Shown here piece after piece: positions 15,851-23,491 of a stretch of DNA of 23,491 nucleotides. Made by a program: the position numbers and the translations under genes. Origin of the DNA: UBA9619 sp964630665 (lineage in GTDB: Bacteria > Pseudomonadota > Gammaproteobacteria > Arenicellales > UBA868); assembly GCA_964630665.1 (NCBI GenBank), contig CAZVVN010000055.1, positions 1 to 23,491 on the forward strand, written 5' to 3'. How positions within the stretch are numbered: the stretch's first letter is position 1; each line of letters begins with the position of its first letter. The notes beneath the pieces were generated by a model. It saw nothing but the letters and a program-made list of their open reading frames with translations. It ran no database searches and was not told where the DNA came from.

Positions 15851-17469
15851 GTGCTTTCCGATCGCGCATCGATGTGAATGCGCAGGTCTTTGCAGAGAAC
15901 CGGGCGGAGATGCTCGCATTGATTGAGAAACTGCGCGGACTCGAAAAACGCGCTGCCGAGCTTTCAGAACGCCGCCGGCCACGATTCGAGGAGCGCGGGC
16001 AGCTCACCCCGCGGGAGCGTCTGTCGGGACTGCTGGACCCCGGCATGCCGTTTCTGGAACTCTACAACATGGCCAACTATCTGGTAGACGACGATGATCC
16101 CCAGAGCAGCATCCCCGGAGCCAGCATGATCTGCGGTATCGGATTTGTCAGCGGGGTCCGGTGCATGGTGTTTGTCGATGACAGCGGCATCAACGCAGGT
16201 GCGTCTACCACCACTTCGGTGAGTAAGGCGCTCGGGGTCCTGCACCTGGCGATGACGCAGAAGCTGCCGCTTATTCACCTGGTTGAAAGCGCCGGCGCCA
16301 ATCTGATGCAGTACACCGTGGAGCTCTGGGCCAATGGCGGTGGGATGTTCCACGGGCTCGCCCGCCTCAGTGCAGCGGGTATTCCGACCTTTGTTGTCTT
16401 GCACGGCCCGTCTACTGCCGGTGGCGCCTACCAGCCTGGAATGAGCGATTATGTGATCGGGGTTCGCAAGAACGGGATGGCTGCGCTCGCTGGTGCGGCG
16501 CTGGTGAAGGCGGCAACCGGTGAGATCGCTGAAGACGCCGAGCTCGGTGGTTCAGAGATGCATGCCTCGGTCTCCGGCCTGGTCGAGTATCTTGCCGAGG
16601 ACGATGCCCACGGTCTTGAGATCGCGCGCGATCTGGTGGAGCGGCTGGACTGGAATGCAGCCTGCCCCAAGTCGCAACCTCATTCATTCGGTGAACCGCG
16701 TTACAGTGCTGACGAGATCGCCGGTGTTGTGCCGGTTGACTATCGCAAGCCCTACGATGTACGCGAAGTTGTCGCCCGCATTGTGGATGACTCTGACTTC
16801 GTCGAATTCAAACCGCGATACGGAGCCTCCACGGTCTGTATCCAGTCCAGAATCTTTGGTCAGGCGTGTGGCCTGATCGGAAATAACGGGCCGATCGATC
16901 CGGCCGGTGCGACCAAGGCAGCTCAGTTCTTCCAGCTTTGCGATCAGTCCAACATGCCCTTGGTTTTTCTGAACAACACGACCGGCTATATGGTTGGAAG
17001 TGAATACGAACGGGCCGGCATGATCAAGCATGGCTCGAAAATGATCCAGGCAGTCTCGAATGTTCAGGTCACAAAGATCTCGCTTTATATCGGCGCCAGT
17101 TTCGGGGCTGGTAATTACGGCATGTGCGGCTATGCCTACGAGCCCGATTTTCTGTTTGCTTGGCCGAATGCGACCACCGGTGTGATGGGTGGGGAACAGG
17201 CCGCACTGACCATGGAGCACGTCATGATCAACTCGGCCAGGAGACGGGGGAAAGAAGTGGACCGGGCGGTGCTCAAGGCTCAGAAGAATGCGATTGTCGA
17301 GCACTACGATCGCCAGTCTGATGCCTTCTACACGTCCGGGCGGCTGCTGGATCATGGCATCATCGACCCGCGCGATACCCGCAAGGTGCTGGGATTTGTC
17401 CTTCAGACCTGCTGGGAGTCACGCCGTCGGACGCTCCGGCCCAATAGTTTCGGTATCGCGCGGATGTGA
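15847..17469 (+). CDS. Acyl-CoA carboxylase beta subunit (carboxyltransferase), geranyl-CoA/methylcrotonyl-CoA type
   Basis: This 540-residue carboxyltransferase moves CO2 from carboxybiotin to an acyl-CoA. The N domain has VESAGANLM (146-154) and the oxyanion stretch STAGGAYQPGMSD (189-201). The C domain has a second one, FGAGNYGM (419-426), followed by WPNATTGVMGGEQA. The GGA-type loop AELGGSEMHASVSG (231-244) and length match MccB/LiuB and AtuC rather than propionyl- or acetyl-CoA carboxylases. In these enzymes the gamma-carbon of a beta-methyl-alpha,beta-unsaturated acyl-CoA is carboxylated. The AtuA gene upstream favours a geranyl-CoA-like substrate, but MCC is not excluded from sequence alone. 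It starts with GTG at 15847, overlapping the AtuA stop, with GGAGA about ten bases upstream. It acts with the biotin-carrying subunit two genes downstream, probably as an alpha6-beta6 complex in the cytoplasm. Confidence 0.93.
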   Translation: MSAFRSRIDVNAQVFAENRAEMLALIEKLRGLEKRAAELSERRRPRFEERGQLTPRERLSGLLDPGMPFLELYNMANYLVDDDDPQSSIPGASMICGIGFVSGVRCMVFVDDSGINAGASTTTSVSKALGVLHLAMTQKLPLIHLVESAGANLMQYTVELWANGGGMFHGLARLSAAGIPTFVVLHGPSTAGGAYQPGMSDYVIGVRKNGMAALAGAALVKAATGEIAEDAELGGSEMHASVSGLVEYLAEDDAHGLEIARDLVERLDWNAACPKSQPHSFGEPRYSADEIAGVVPVDYRKPYDVREVVARIVDDSDFVEFKPRYGASTVCIQSRIFGQACGLIGNNGPIDPAGATKAAQFFQLCDQSNMPLVFLNNTTGYMVGSEYERAGMIKHGSKMIQAVSNVQVTKISLYIGASFGAGNYGMCGYAYEPDFLFAWPNATTGVMGGEQAALTMEHVMINSARRRGKEVDRAVLKAQKNAIVEHYDRQSDAFYTSGRLLDHGIIDPRDTRKVLGFVLQTCWESRRRTLRPNSFGIARM

Positions 17470-17472
17470 ACA

Positions 17473-18279
17473 ATGGTTTCTCTACCCGACACCGAACAGC
17501 TTTTGCTTGAGGCCGACAACGGCTGGTTGACCATCTGGCTCAATCGACCTGAGTCCCGCAACGCGCTGTCCGAGCAGATGAGTGCCGAGCTGCGCAGCAC
17601 TCTTGAGGCAGTTCACGATGAGCGCTCGGTCCGTGGAATCACCCTGCGGGGCAAGGATGGAGTGTTCTGCGCAGGGGGTGATCTCAAAGCTTTCCGTGCA
17701 GACTTCCAGGCCGGCAGCGGCGGGATCGAAGCCGTGGCTGCAGCCAGCCGCAAAGCCGGGGAACTGTTCGATCTGGTTTACAACATGCCGCAGATCGTGG
17801 TCATCCTGGTGGAGGGCGCAGCGATCGCAGGGGGTCTGGGTCTTGCCTGTGCCGGGGATGTGGTGGCGGTAACCGGTGACGCCCGTTTCTCGCTCACTGA
17901 GACTACGCTCGGTATTCCAGCGGCGCAGATCGCACCGTTTGTCGTGCACCGTCTGGGCACAGCCACCGCCCGACGGATCATGCTGACCGCCGCTCGCTTC
18001 GACGGTCAGGAGGCAGGCAACATGGGTCTTGCTGATTACGTCGTCGCTGATGCGGATGAACTTGAAAGAGTGGAACAGCAGGTCAGGACAGCTGTAATGC
18101 GTTGTGCACCCGGTGCCAACGCTGCCACCAAAAACATCCTGCGGGCGTGCGGAGAACTCGATCGGCAGTCGCTGATCGACTTTGCGTCCCGGTCATTCGC
18201 CGAATGCCTGCTGAGCGATGAAGGTCGTGAAGGCATCTCGGCATTCATTGAAAAACGCCGGCCTGGCTGGTCTGAATGA
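17473..18279 (+). CDS. Enoyl-CoA hydratase/isomerase family protein (AtuE/LiuC-like)
   Basis: This 268-residue crotonase-fold enzyme most likely hydrates the glutaconyl-CoA product of the carboxylase. In the Atu and Liu pathways this is isohexenylglutaconyl-CoA or methylglutaconyl-CoA hydratase. The oxyanion-hole segments are FCAGGDLKAF (65-74) and AIAGGLGLACAGD (117-129). Of the two classic catalytic glutamates, the second is present as Glu143 in FSLTETTLG. The first is replaced by Gly123 in GGLGLA, keeping the normal 20-residue spacing. The following GIPAAQIAPFVVHRLG resembles the Pro-Ala-x-Ile-x-Pro-Phe-Val stretch I recall from Pseudomonas LiuC and AtuE hydratases rather than ordinary crotonase. 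The start lies 3 bp after the beta-subunit stop, so translation is coupled. Lying between the beta and alpha genes is the AtuC-D-E-F / LiuB-C-D style layout. Confidence 0.92.
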   Translation: MVSLPDTEQLLLEADNGWLTIWLNRPESRNALSEQMSAELRSTLEAVHDERSVRGITLRGKDGVFCAGGDLKAFRADFQAGSGGIEAVAAASRKAGELFDLVYNMPQIVVILVEGAAIAGGLGLACAGDVVAVTGDARFSLTETTLGIPAAQIAPFVVHRLGTATARRIMLTAARFDGQEAGNMGLADYVVADADELERVEQQVRTAVMRCAPGANAATKNILRACGELDRQSLIDFASRSFAECLLSDEGREGISAFIEKRRPGWSE

Positions 18280-18288
18280 AGTCCTGCT

Positions 18289-20277
18289 ATGTTTGACAGC
18301 ATATTGATAGCAAACCGGGGCGAGATCGCGGTCCGGGTTTTGCGCACGGCAGCAGCGCAGGGATACCGGACAATTGCTGTTTATTCTGAGACAGACGCGG
18401 ATGCCCCGCATGTCAAACTCGCAGACGAGGCCCTCTGTATCGGCCCGCCGCCTGTGGCAGCGTCCTACTTGAATGTCGAGCAGCTGATCCTGGCTGCCCG
18501 TCAGAGCGGTGCCGGCGCCATACACCCAGGTTACGGGTTTCTGTCCGAGAACGCCTCGTTTGTTAGGGCCTGTGAAGCAGCCGGGATTGTTTTCATTGGG
18601 CCCACCGCGTCAGCGGTGGAACTGATGGGAAACAAGGCAAAGGCCAGGCAGCAGATGCTGGCGGCAGGGGTGCCGTGCGTTCCGGGTTACGAAGGCGAGG
18701 ACGTCTCGGACGAGGCTTTGCAGCGGGCAGCATACCAAATCGGCTTTCCAGTCATGGTCAAGGCCGCTGCCGGCGGCGGCGGCCGCGGCATGCGCCAGGT
18801 CGATGATCCCGCCGGGCTGGCCAAAGCACTGAGCCGGGCACGGTCGGAGGCACAACACGCCTTTGGCTGTGATCAACTGATTCTCGAGAAAGCGTTTATC
18901 GGACCCCGGCATGTCGAGATTCAGGTGATGGCCGATTCTCACGGCCATGTCATCCATCTGGGGGAGCGGGACTGTTCGATCCAGCGGCGCCACCAGAAAG
19001 TCATCGAAGAATCACCGTGTCCGGTGATGACCGATCAGCTGCGCCAAGATATGGGATATACCGCGGTCAATGTTGCGCAGAGCATTGGCTACCGCGGTGC
19101 CGGCACCGTCGAATTCCTGCTGGATGACAACGGCCAGTTCTATTTTCTCGAGATGAACACCCGGCTGCAGGTCGAACACCCGGTCACCGAGATGATCACA
19201 GGGATCGATCTAGTGGCTCTACAGATCGACATCGCCCAGGGCAGGCCACTGACCCTGAAGCAGGACGACGTTACCTACGACGGCCACGCGATCGAGGCGC
19301 GCTTGTACGCCGAAGATCCGGCACGTGGTTTCCTGCCTTGCACAGGCAAGGTGGAGCGCTGGCGGCCACCGGTTGGCGACGCTCTCCGGGTCGACAGTGG
19401 GATTACCGCTGGGCTTGAGATCACACCATATTACGATCCCATGCTCGCCAAGGTGATTGCCTGGGGACCTGACCGTGAGACGGCACGCAGACGGCTGGTC
19501 GAGGCCCTTAACAAGACCGTGTTGTTCGGTTTGACGACCAACTGCAAGTTTCTGGCTGATGCCCTGAGAAAACCGACTTTTGCTGCAGGGGAGGCAACCA
19601 CGGCATTCATCGATAGCGAGTTCTCAGAAAATGATCTGGCCCGGGCAGAGCCGACATTTGAACAGGCTGCAGCAGCAGCCGTCGTGCACTACCGTGCCCA
19701 GCGCGACCTCGCGTTGACACGGGCTGTTTTGGTTCCGGAGGCGTTGATGGAGTGGTCGAGCGCTGGCTCTTTGGTGTCGTGTTACCGCTATGCGAGCGGT
19801 GAGGCCAGTTTCGATCTGACCGTCTGTACTGACGGCGGCGGGACCTACAGAGTTCGTTGTCATGAGCAGCAGATTGACGTTCGGGTCGTCACAACTAAAG
19901 CGGGTTTGACTCGCCTTGAACTCGCCGGCCATGTCACAGAGGTCTTCAGTGCACCGATCGATAGCAGACGAATGCATCTGTCTATGGCCGGTGAGAACTG
20001 GGTTTTCGAGGACCTTTCCGGGAGGCCCGAGCCGGATGAAATCCAGGGTGCCGATGGCCGGGTTCTGGCGCCCATGCATGGCCGGGTCACGGAGATCTCT
20101 GTCAAGAAAGGTCAACGCGTCCAGCAGGGTCGCCGTCTGGCGATACTCGAAGCCATGAAAATGGAACATGAAATCCTTGCGCCGGTAGAGGGTACGGTGC
20201 AGCAGGTTGCCTGCACAATTCAAGGGCAGGTTGGTGTTGATGACCTGCTGTTCGAAATCACACTCGAGAAAAATTGA
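18289..20277 (+). CDS. Acyl-CoA carboxylase alpha subunit (biotin carboxylase and biotin carrier), geranyl-CoA/methylcrotonyl-CoA type
   Basis: This 662-residue protein joins three parts. Biotin carboxylase (1 to about 450) opens with ILIANRGEIAVRV. It has HPGYGFLSEN (79-88), the ATP-grasp glycine loop KAAAGGGGRGM (158-168) and FLEMNTRLQVEHPVTE (286-301) with catalytic Arg292. A middle BT-like beta domain (about 480-590) binds the beta subunit in MCC and GCC. The carrier domain (about 595-660) carries biotin on Lys624 in LEAMKMEHE. It carboxylates biotin using ATP and bicarbonate and passes CO2 to the beta subunit. Length agrees with AtuF and LiuD (about 655-660). The start is 9 bp after the hydratase stop. 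A biotin ligase gene is not in the window. Substrate choice is set by the beta subunit, so GCC versus MCC stays open. Confidence 0.95.
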   Translation: MFDSILIANRGEIAVRVLRTAAAQGYRTIAVYSETDADAPHVKLADEALCIGPPPVAASYLNVEQLILAARQSGAGAIHPGYGFLSENASFVRACEAAGIVFIGPTASAVELMGNKAKARQQMLAAGVPCVPGYEGEDVSDEALQRAAYQIGFPVMVKAAAGGGGRGMRQVDDPAGLAKALSRARSEAQHAFGCDQLILEKAFIGPRHVEIQVMADSHGHVIHLGERDCSIQRRHQKVIEESPCPVMTDQLRQDMGYTAVNVAQSIGYRGAGTVEFLLDDNGQFYFLEMNTRLQVEHPVTEMITGIDLVALQIDIAQGRPLTLKQDDVTYDGHAIEARLYAEDPARGFLPCTGKVERWRPPVGDALRVDSGITAGLEITPYYDPMLAKVIAWGPDRETARRRLVEALNKTVLFGLTTNCKFLADALRKPTFAAGEATTAFIDSEFSENDLARAEPTFEQAAAAAVVHYRAQRDLALTRAVLVPEALMEWSSAGSLVSCYRYASGEASFDLTVCTDGGGTYRVRCHEQQIDVRVVTTKAGLTRLELAGHVTEVFSAPIDSRRMHLSMAGENWVFEDLSGRPEPDEIQGADGRVLAPMHGRVTEISVKKGQRVQQGRRLAILEAMKMEHEILAPVEGTVQQVACTIQGQVGVDDLLFEITLEKN

Positions 20278-20317
20278 TCCCAAAGCGGGGCGCATCCGTC
20301 ATCCAAGGGAGAACATC

Positions 20318-21448
20318 ATGAATTCGACGGTCTGTGAGATGTTAGGCATCGAGTTTCCGCTGCTGGCCTTCAGCCACTGCCGCGATGTTGTTGCCGCCGT
20401 GTCGCGTGCCGGTGGCATGGGGGTTTTCGGTGCGGTGCGCTATTCCCCCGCGCAACTGCGCGAAGAACTGACTTGGATCAACGAGCATTGCGCTGGCAAG
20501 TCCTACGGTGTCGATCTGATCGTGCCGAACCGATTCGAGGGCAAGGGTGAAGAGATCGAAGCAGAGCGCCTGCTCGAATCGCTGCCGGGCAGCCATCGCG
20601 ACTTTATGAGTACCGTCCTGGAAGATTACGGAATCGACGGTTCTGAACTTGAAGAAGAGGAAAACGGGCGACTCAATTTCGTCCGCAACCTCGAGGAATC
20701 CGGTGCCGCAGAGATGCTGGAAGTGGCATTTTCCTTTCCAATTCGGCTGATCGCAAATGCCCTGGGCACTCCACCACCTGTCATGATCGATCAGGCCAAG
20801 GTGCACGGGGTACCGGTCGCAGCCCTGGTCGGTACCCGGGCCCACGCAGCGACCCAGATCGCATCTGGTGTGGATATTCTGGTGGCGGCCGGTGGTGAGG
20901 CGGGTGGGCACTGCGGTGACGTGTCGACCATGGTTCTCGTTCCGGAAGTCGTCTCAGTGGCCGGTGAGACGCCGGTGCTTGCAGCCGGCGGGATCGTGAC
21001 AGGCCGTCAGATGGCAGCGGCAATGGCCATGGGTGCAGCAGGTGCCTGGTGTGGCTCAGTGTGGCTGACCACGGTCGAGGCTGAGCCCTCACCCGCCGTC
21101 AAGGAAAAACTACTGGCGGCGAGTTCCAGTGACACTGTCCGCAGCCGTTCGCGCACCGGTAAGCATTCGCGGCAGCTGCGCTCACCGTGGACCGATGCTT
21201 GGGAAGCCAACGGACCCACACCGCTGCCCATGCCGTTGCAGTCCCTGCTGGTGGAGCCGGCCCTGCTGCGCATCGACAAGCTCGCACAAAGCGGTCATGC
21301 GGGTGCCCGGGATCTTGCCACCTACTGGGTAGGGCAGGGGGTGGGACTGATGAACCAGGAAATGTCGGCCGCTGCCGTCGTTCAGGAATTCAAGGCGGAT
21401 TTTCTGCTGGCCTGTGAACGTCTGGCTGAAAGCCTCGGCGAACCGTAA
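20318..21448 (+). CDS. Nitronate monooxygenase/2-nitropropane dioxygenase-like FMN protein
   Basis: This 376-residue TIM-barrel flavoprotein belongs to the NMO family, which also includes FabK-type enoyl reductases. The N-terminus FPLLAFSH and AGGMGVFGAVRYSP (31-44) form the first FMN region. VAAGGEAGGHCGD (189-201) holds the conserved Gly-Gly-His with His198. AAGGIVTGRQMAAAMAMGA (222-240) and AWCGSVWL form the phosphate site. An acidic, probably helical insertion at about 78-134 (for example SELEEEEN) separates the first strands. The start at 20318 has AAGGGAG about nine bases upstream. The frame is open back into the carboxylase gene, but that part is not homologous. Its place in a branched-acid CoA cluster suggests a redox step on a pathway intermediate, or removal of toxic nitronates. 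Neither is shown by the sequence. Confidence 0.9.
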   Translation: MNSTVCEMLGIEFPLLAFSHCRDVVAAVSRAGGMGVFGAVRYSPAQLREELTWINEHCAGKSYGVDLIVPNRFEGKGEEIEAERLLESLPGSHRDFMSTVLEDYGIDGSELEEEENGRLNFVRNLEESGAAEMLEVAFSFPIRLIANALGTPPPVMIDQAKVHGVPVAALVGTRAHAATQIASGVDILVAAGGEAGGHCGDVSTMVLVPEVVSVAGETPVLAAGGIVTGRQMAAAMAMGAAGAWCGSVWLTTVEAEPSPAVKEKLLAASSSDTVRSRSRTGKHSRQLRSPWTDAWEANGPTPLPMPLQSLLVEPALLRIDKLAQSGHAGARDLATYWVGQGVGLMNQEMSAAAVVQEFKADFLLACERLAESLGEP

Positions 21449-21463
21449 CAGGAGACCTGGACG

Positions 21464-22261
21464 ATGTTCCAGCAACCTCTGGATTTTCTTGACGAAAGCA
21501 ATGCGTTGTACGAGTTACTGGCACCGCTGGGCGATGATGATCTTGGCCGTGAGACCGGGTTCAAGAACTGGTCCATCAACGATATCATCACCCACCTGCA
21601 CATGTGGAACTGGGCCGCTGACCTGTCGCTGACGGACGAAAAAGCGCTACTCGAATTTATTCAGAAGGTCCACGCGGCAATTCCTGCCGGGGGGATGCGG
21701 CAGTTTGAGAACAAGTGGATCGATGGGCTCTCAGGGACGGAACTTGTAGAGAAGTGGCGCACTTACTATGTCGAGATGGCACAGCGTTGGACGCTGACTG
21801 ATCCCAAGGCCAGGCTCAAGTGGGCGGGCCCGGACATGAGTGTTCTCTCCAGCATTACTGCTCGATTGATGGAAACCTGGGCACACGGGCAGGCGGTCTA
21901 CGATCTGCTCGGGATCGAGCGGATCGACAGTGATCGGATCCGGAACATCGCCGTATTAGGCGTCAATACCTTCAAGTGGACGTTCGTCAATCGGCAGTGG
22001 GAAGTCCCGGAGAATGTGCCGCAGGTTCGGCTGACTGCGCCATCCGGTGGATCCTGGTGCTGGAATGAATCCAACAGCGATGACCGTATTACCGGTTCTG
22101 CAACCGAGTTCTGCCAGGTCGTCACCCAGACCCGCAACATTGCCGATACCGGCCTGACGGTCACGGGTAAGGTCGCCGGGCGTTGGATGGCCAACGCCCA
22201 GTGTTTTGCCGGCCCACCGGAAACACCGCCTGAGCCCGGAACGCGTACTGTCGCGATGTAG
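21464..22261 (+). CDS. TIGR03084-family DinB/maleylpyruvate-isomerase-like metal protein
   Basis: This 265-residue protein has the two-domain layout of the TIGR03084 family. The N-terminal four-helix DinB-like domain (1 to about 155) carries NWSINDIITHLHMWNW (35-50) and ETWAHGQAVYDLLG (137-150). His44, Glu137 and His141 fit the metal triad recalled for mycothiol-dependent maleylpyruvate isomerase, with nearly identical spacing. The C-terminal domain (about 160-255) has FCQVVTQTRNIADTGLTVTG and WMANAQCFAGPP, which are family hallmarks. Function is unknown. Related DinB-fold enzymes are thiol-dependent transferases or isomerases. AGGAG about nine bases before the ATG, and the 15-bp gap after the flavoprotein gene, place it firmly in the operon. 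A role in handling a thioester or thiol adduct in the branched-acid pathway is possible but only inferred. Confidence 0.85.
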   Translation: MFQQPLDFLDESNALYELLAPLGDDDLGRETGFKNWSINDIITHLHMWNWAADLSLTDEKALLEFIQKVHAAIPAGGMRQFENKWIDGLSGTELVEKWRTYYVEMAQRWTLTDPKARLKWAGPDMSVLSSITARLMETWAHGQAVYDLLGIERIDSDRIRNIAVLGVNTFKWTFVNRQWEVPENVPQVRLTAPSGGSWCWNESNSDDRITGSATEFCQVVTQTRNIADTGLTVTGKVAGRWMANAQCFAGPPETPPEPGTRTVAM

Positions 22262-22268
22262 CACCAGC

Positions 22269-23156
22269 ATGGAACCGGTTCTTCTCAACACCCAGCTGAT
22301 TTTCAATGGTGTCGCTGTGGGTTGCATCTATGGGTTGGTAGCGCTGGGGTTCGTGCTCATCTACAAGGCCACGGAAGTGGTCAACTTCGCCCAAGGTGAA
22401 CTGCTGATGCTGGGGGCGTTCTTTGCCTATACCTACATCGGAATTCTGGGGTTGCCGTACTGGTTGGGTGCGTTGCTCGCAATTGCTTCGATGGCGATTT
22501 TCGGGGGACTGCTCGACCGGGTAGTGATGCGCCCGGTCGTTGGTCAGCCGACCTTTGCCTACGTGATGCTGACCATCGGGCTTGGAATCATTATTCGTGC
22601 TGTAGCCAGCATGATCCCGGGCTGGGGAGTAGAGACCTATTCGATAGACACGCCGTACAGCAACGCTGTGATCAACGTGGCGGGCCTGGTGATCAGCGTG
22701 GAGTATCTGTTTATCGTGATCGCAACCTGTCTGCTGGTGGCGGTGCTGTACGGATTTTTTTCCTTTACCCGGCTCGGTGTTGCCATGCAGGCATCTTCCC
22801 AGAATCAGTTGGCCGCCTACTACATGGGGATTCCGGTGAAGAGTATGTTTTCGATGATCTGGGGAATCAGTGCTTCGGTGGCGGCGGTTGCCGGTATTCT
22901 GCTGGCGCCGGTCAGCCTGATCGATACCTCGATGGGATTTATAGGCTTGAAAGCGTTCCCAGCAGCGGTGCTGGGTGGATTCGGCAGCATTCCAGGCGCG
23001 CTGGTCGGGGGTGTGATCATCGGTGTCATCGAATCTCTGTCCGGTTTCTATCTGCCGGCCGGGTTCAAGGACATAGCGGCCTTTCTCGTATTGCTGGTGG
23101 TCCTGATCGTGCGGCCGGAAGGGCTGTTCGGGACCTCTACCCGAAAACGCGTCTGA
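22269..23156 (+). CDS. livH: LivH-type branched-chain ABC transporter permease
   Basis: This 295-residue inner-membrane protein is the LivH member of a hydrophobic amino acid uptake (HAAT) importer. NGVAVGCIYGLVALGFVLIY and VNFAQGELLMLGAFFAY are the canonical first spans. FTRLGVAMQASSQNQLAAYYMGI is the cytoplasmic coupling loop, and FPAAVLGGFGSIPGALVGG is the C-terminal signature. It ends with VLIVRPEGLFG, typical of the family. The start is taken at the ATG 7 bp after the previous stop. The frame is open to 22206, inside the upstream gene, and no strong ribosome site is seen. HAAT systems beside CoA-ester catabolic genes often import the acid to be degraded rather than leucine. Matching ATPase and binding-protein genes are expected beyond the right edge. 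Confidence 0.94.
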   Translation: MEPVLLNTQLIFNGVAVGCIYGLVALGFVLIYKATEVVNFAQGELLMLGAFFAYTYIGILGLPYWLGALLAIASMAIFGGLLDRVVMRPVVGQPTFAYVMLTIGLGIIIRAVASMIPGWGVETYSIDTPYSNAVINVAGLVISVEYLFIVIATCLLVAVLYGFFSFTRLGVAMQASSQNQLAAYYMGIPVKSMFSMIWGISASVAAVAGILLAPVSLIDTSMGFIGLKAFPAAVLGGFGSIPGALVGGVIIGVIESLSGFYLPAGFKDIAAFLVLLVVLIVRPEGLFGTSTRKRV

Positions 23157-23168
23157 GGATCAGTTGCC

Positions 23169-23491
23169 ATGCGCTTCATATTCAAGACTAGCTACCAGCA
23201 GGACATTCGGCTGTATCGCCACGGCGGTGACGTCTTTTGGTACGGCTTGCTGCTCCTGGCGCTACTGACGGCACCTGCCGTGCTTGATGTGTATTACATC
23301 GGGGAGTTGACGCTGATGGCAATCTTTGCCATTGCCGGGGTTGGGCTGATGCTGCTGACGGGCTATACGGGACAGATCTCACTGGGACACGCCGCATTTT
23401 TTGGGGTCGGCGCCTACACCGAGGCGGTGCTTATTGAAGCCGGCTGGCCATTTCTGTTGTCTTTTCCAACCGCCGGCCTGCTGGCCGGTGC
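23169..23491 (+). CDS. livM: LivM-type branched-chain ABC transporter permease, 5' part cut by window edge
   Basis: The frame is open from the ATG at 23169 to the right edge, giving 107 residues without a stop. After a hydrophilic start of about 22 residues come membrane segments at about 25-40 and 47-64. GYTGQISLGHAAFFGVGAY (65-83), the hallmark of LivM permeases, follows. GAGGA overlapping the LivH stop lies about 11 bases upstream, and the gap is 12 bp. It would pair with the LivH-type protein to form the channel of the importer. Full-length members are usually 300-420 residues, so about two thirds is missing. Confidence 0.92.
   Translation, partial: MRFIFKTSYQQDIRLYRHGGDVFWYGLLLLALLTAPAVLDVYYIGELTLMAIFAIAGVGLMLLTGYTGQISLGHAAFFGVGAYTEAVLIEAGWPFLLSFPTAGLLAG

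Noticed and set aside
14051..20277. A plain leucine-degradation (liu) operon.
   Set aside because: Not excluded, but no isovaleryl-CoA dehydrogenase or HMG-CoA lyase gene is present, and an AtuA-family gene leads the cluster. I therefore left the substrate as geranyl-CoA/methylcrotonyl-CoA type.

Overview
The window reads as a catabolic and transport region of a Gram-negative bacterium, most likely a free-living, probably marine or soil, member of the Pseudomonadota. The grounds are a peptide-type ABC importer with a Tat-exported binding protein, an acyclic-terpene-utilization (Atu)-like acyl-CoA carboxylase locus, a LivH/LivM-type importer, and the codon style. The exact clade cannot be read from the sequence. 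No rRNA, tRNA, CRISPR array, insertion sequence, phage gene or transcription factor gene was seen. Both window edges cut through genes.

Region 1 (1-8511, minus strand) is one seven-gene operon transcribed leftwards. It runs oligopeptide-type ATPase D, ATPase F, Tat-dependent substrate-binding protein, permease B, permease C, amidase-signature hydrolase, and a gamma-glutamyltransferase-like Ntn hydrolase cut by the left edge just before its expected self-cleavage site. A hairpin with a U-tract lies between the binding-protein gene and the permeases. The logic is import of a peptide-like or amide compound followed by cytoplasmic hydrolysis.

Region 2 (8512-13723) holds more amide/ester chemistry. 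An acetamidase/formamidase gene (plus) is divergent from the transporter operon across an AT-rich promoter region. It is convergent, over a 33-bp gap with a hairpin, with a leftward set: PhyH-type Fe(II)/2-oxoglutarate dioxygenase, CocE/NonD-type serine hydrolase, and an AstE/AspA-type zinc deacylase. With region 1 this makes five unrelated amide- or ester-cleaving folds next to one importer.

Region 3 (14051-23491, plus strand) is a compact rightward cluster: AtuA-family (DUF1446) protein, acyl-CoA carboxylase beta subunit, enoyl-CoA hydratase, biotin-carrying alpha subunit, nitronate monooxygenase-like flavoprotein, TIGR03084-type DinB-fold metal protein, LivH-type permease, and LivM-type permease cut by the right edge. 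The gene content matches the carboxylation/hydration core of geranyl-CoA or 3-methylcrotonyl-CoA degradation. It points to breakdown of a beta-methyl-branched, isoprenoid-like acid that may enter through the LivHM importer. The acyl-CoA ligase, acyl-CoA dehydrogenase, lyase, and the rest of the importer are not in view. The 327-bp gap between regions 2 and 3 carries a probable dioxygenase promoter with a perfect inverted repeat.
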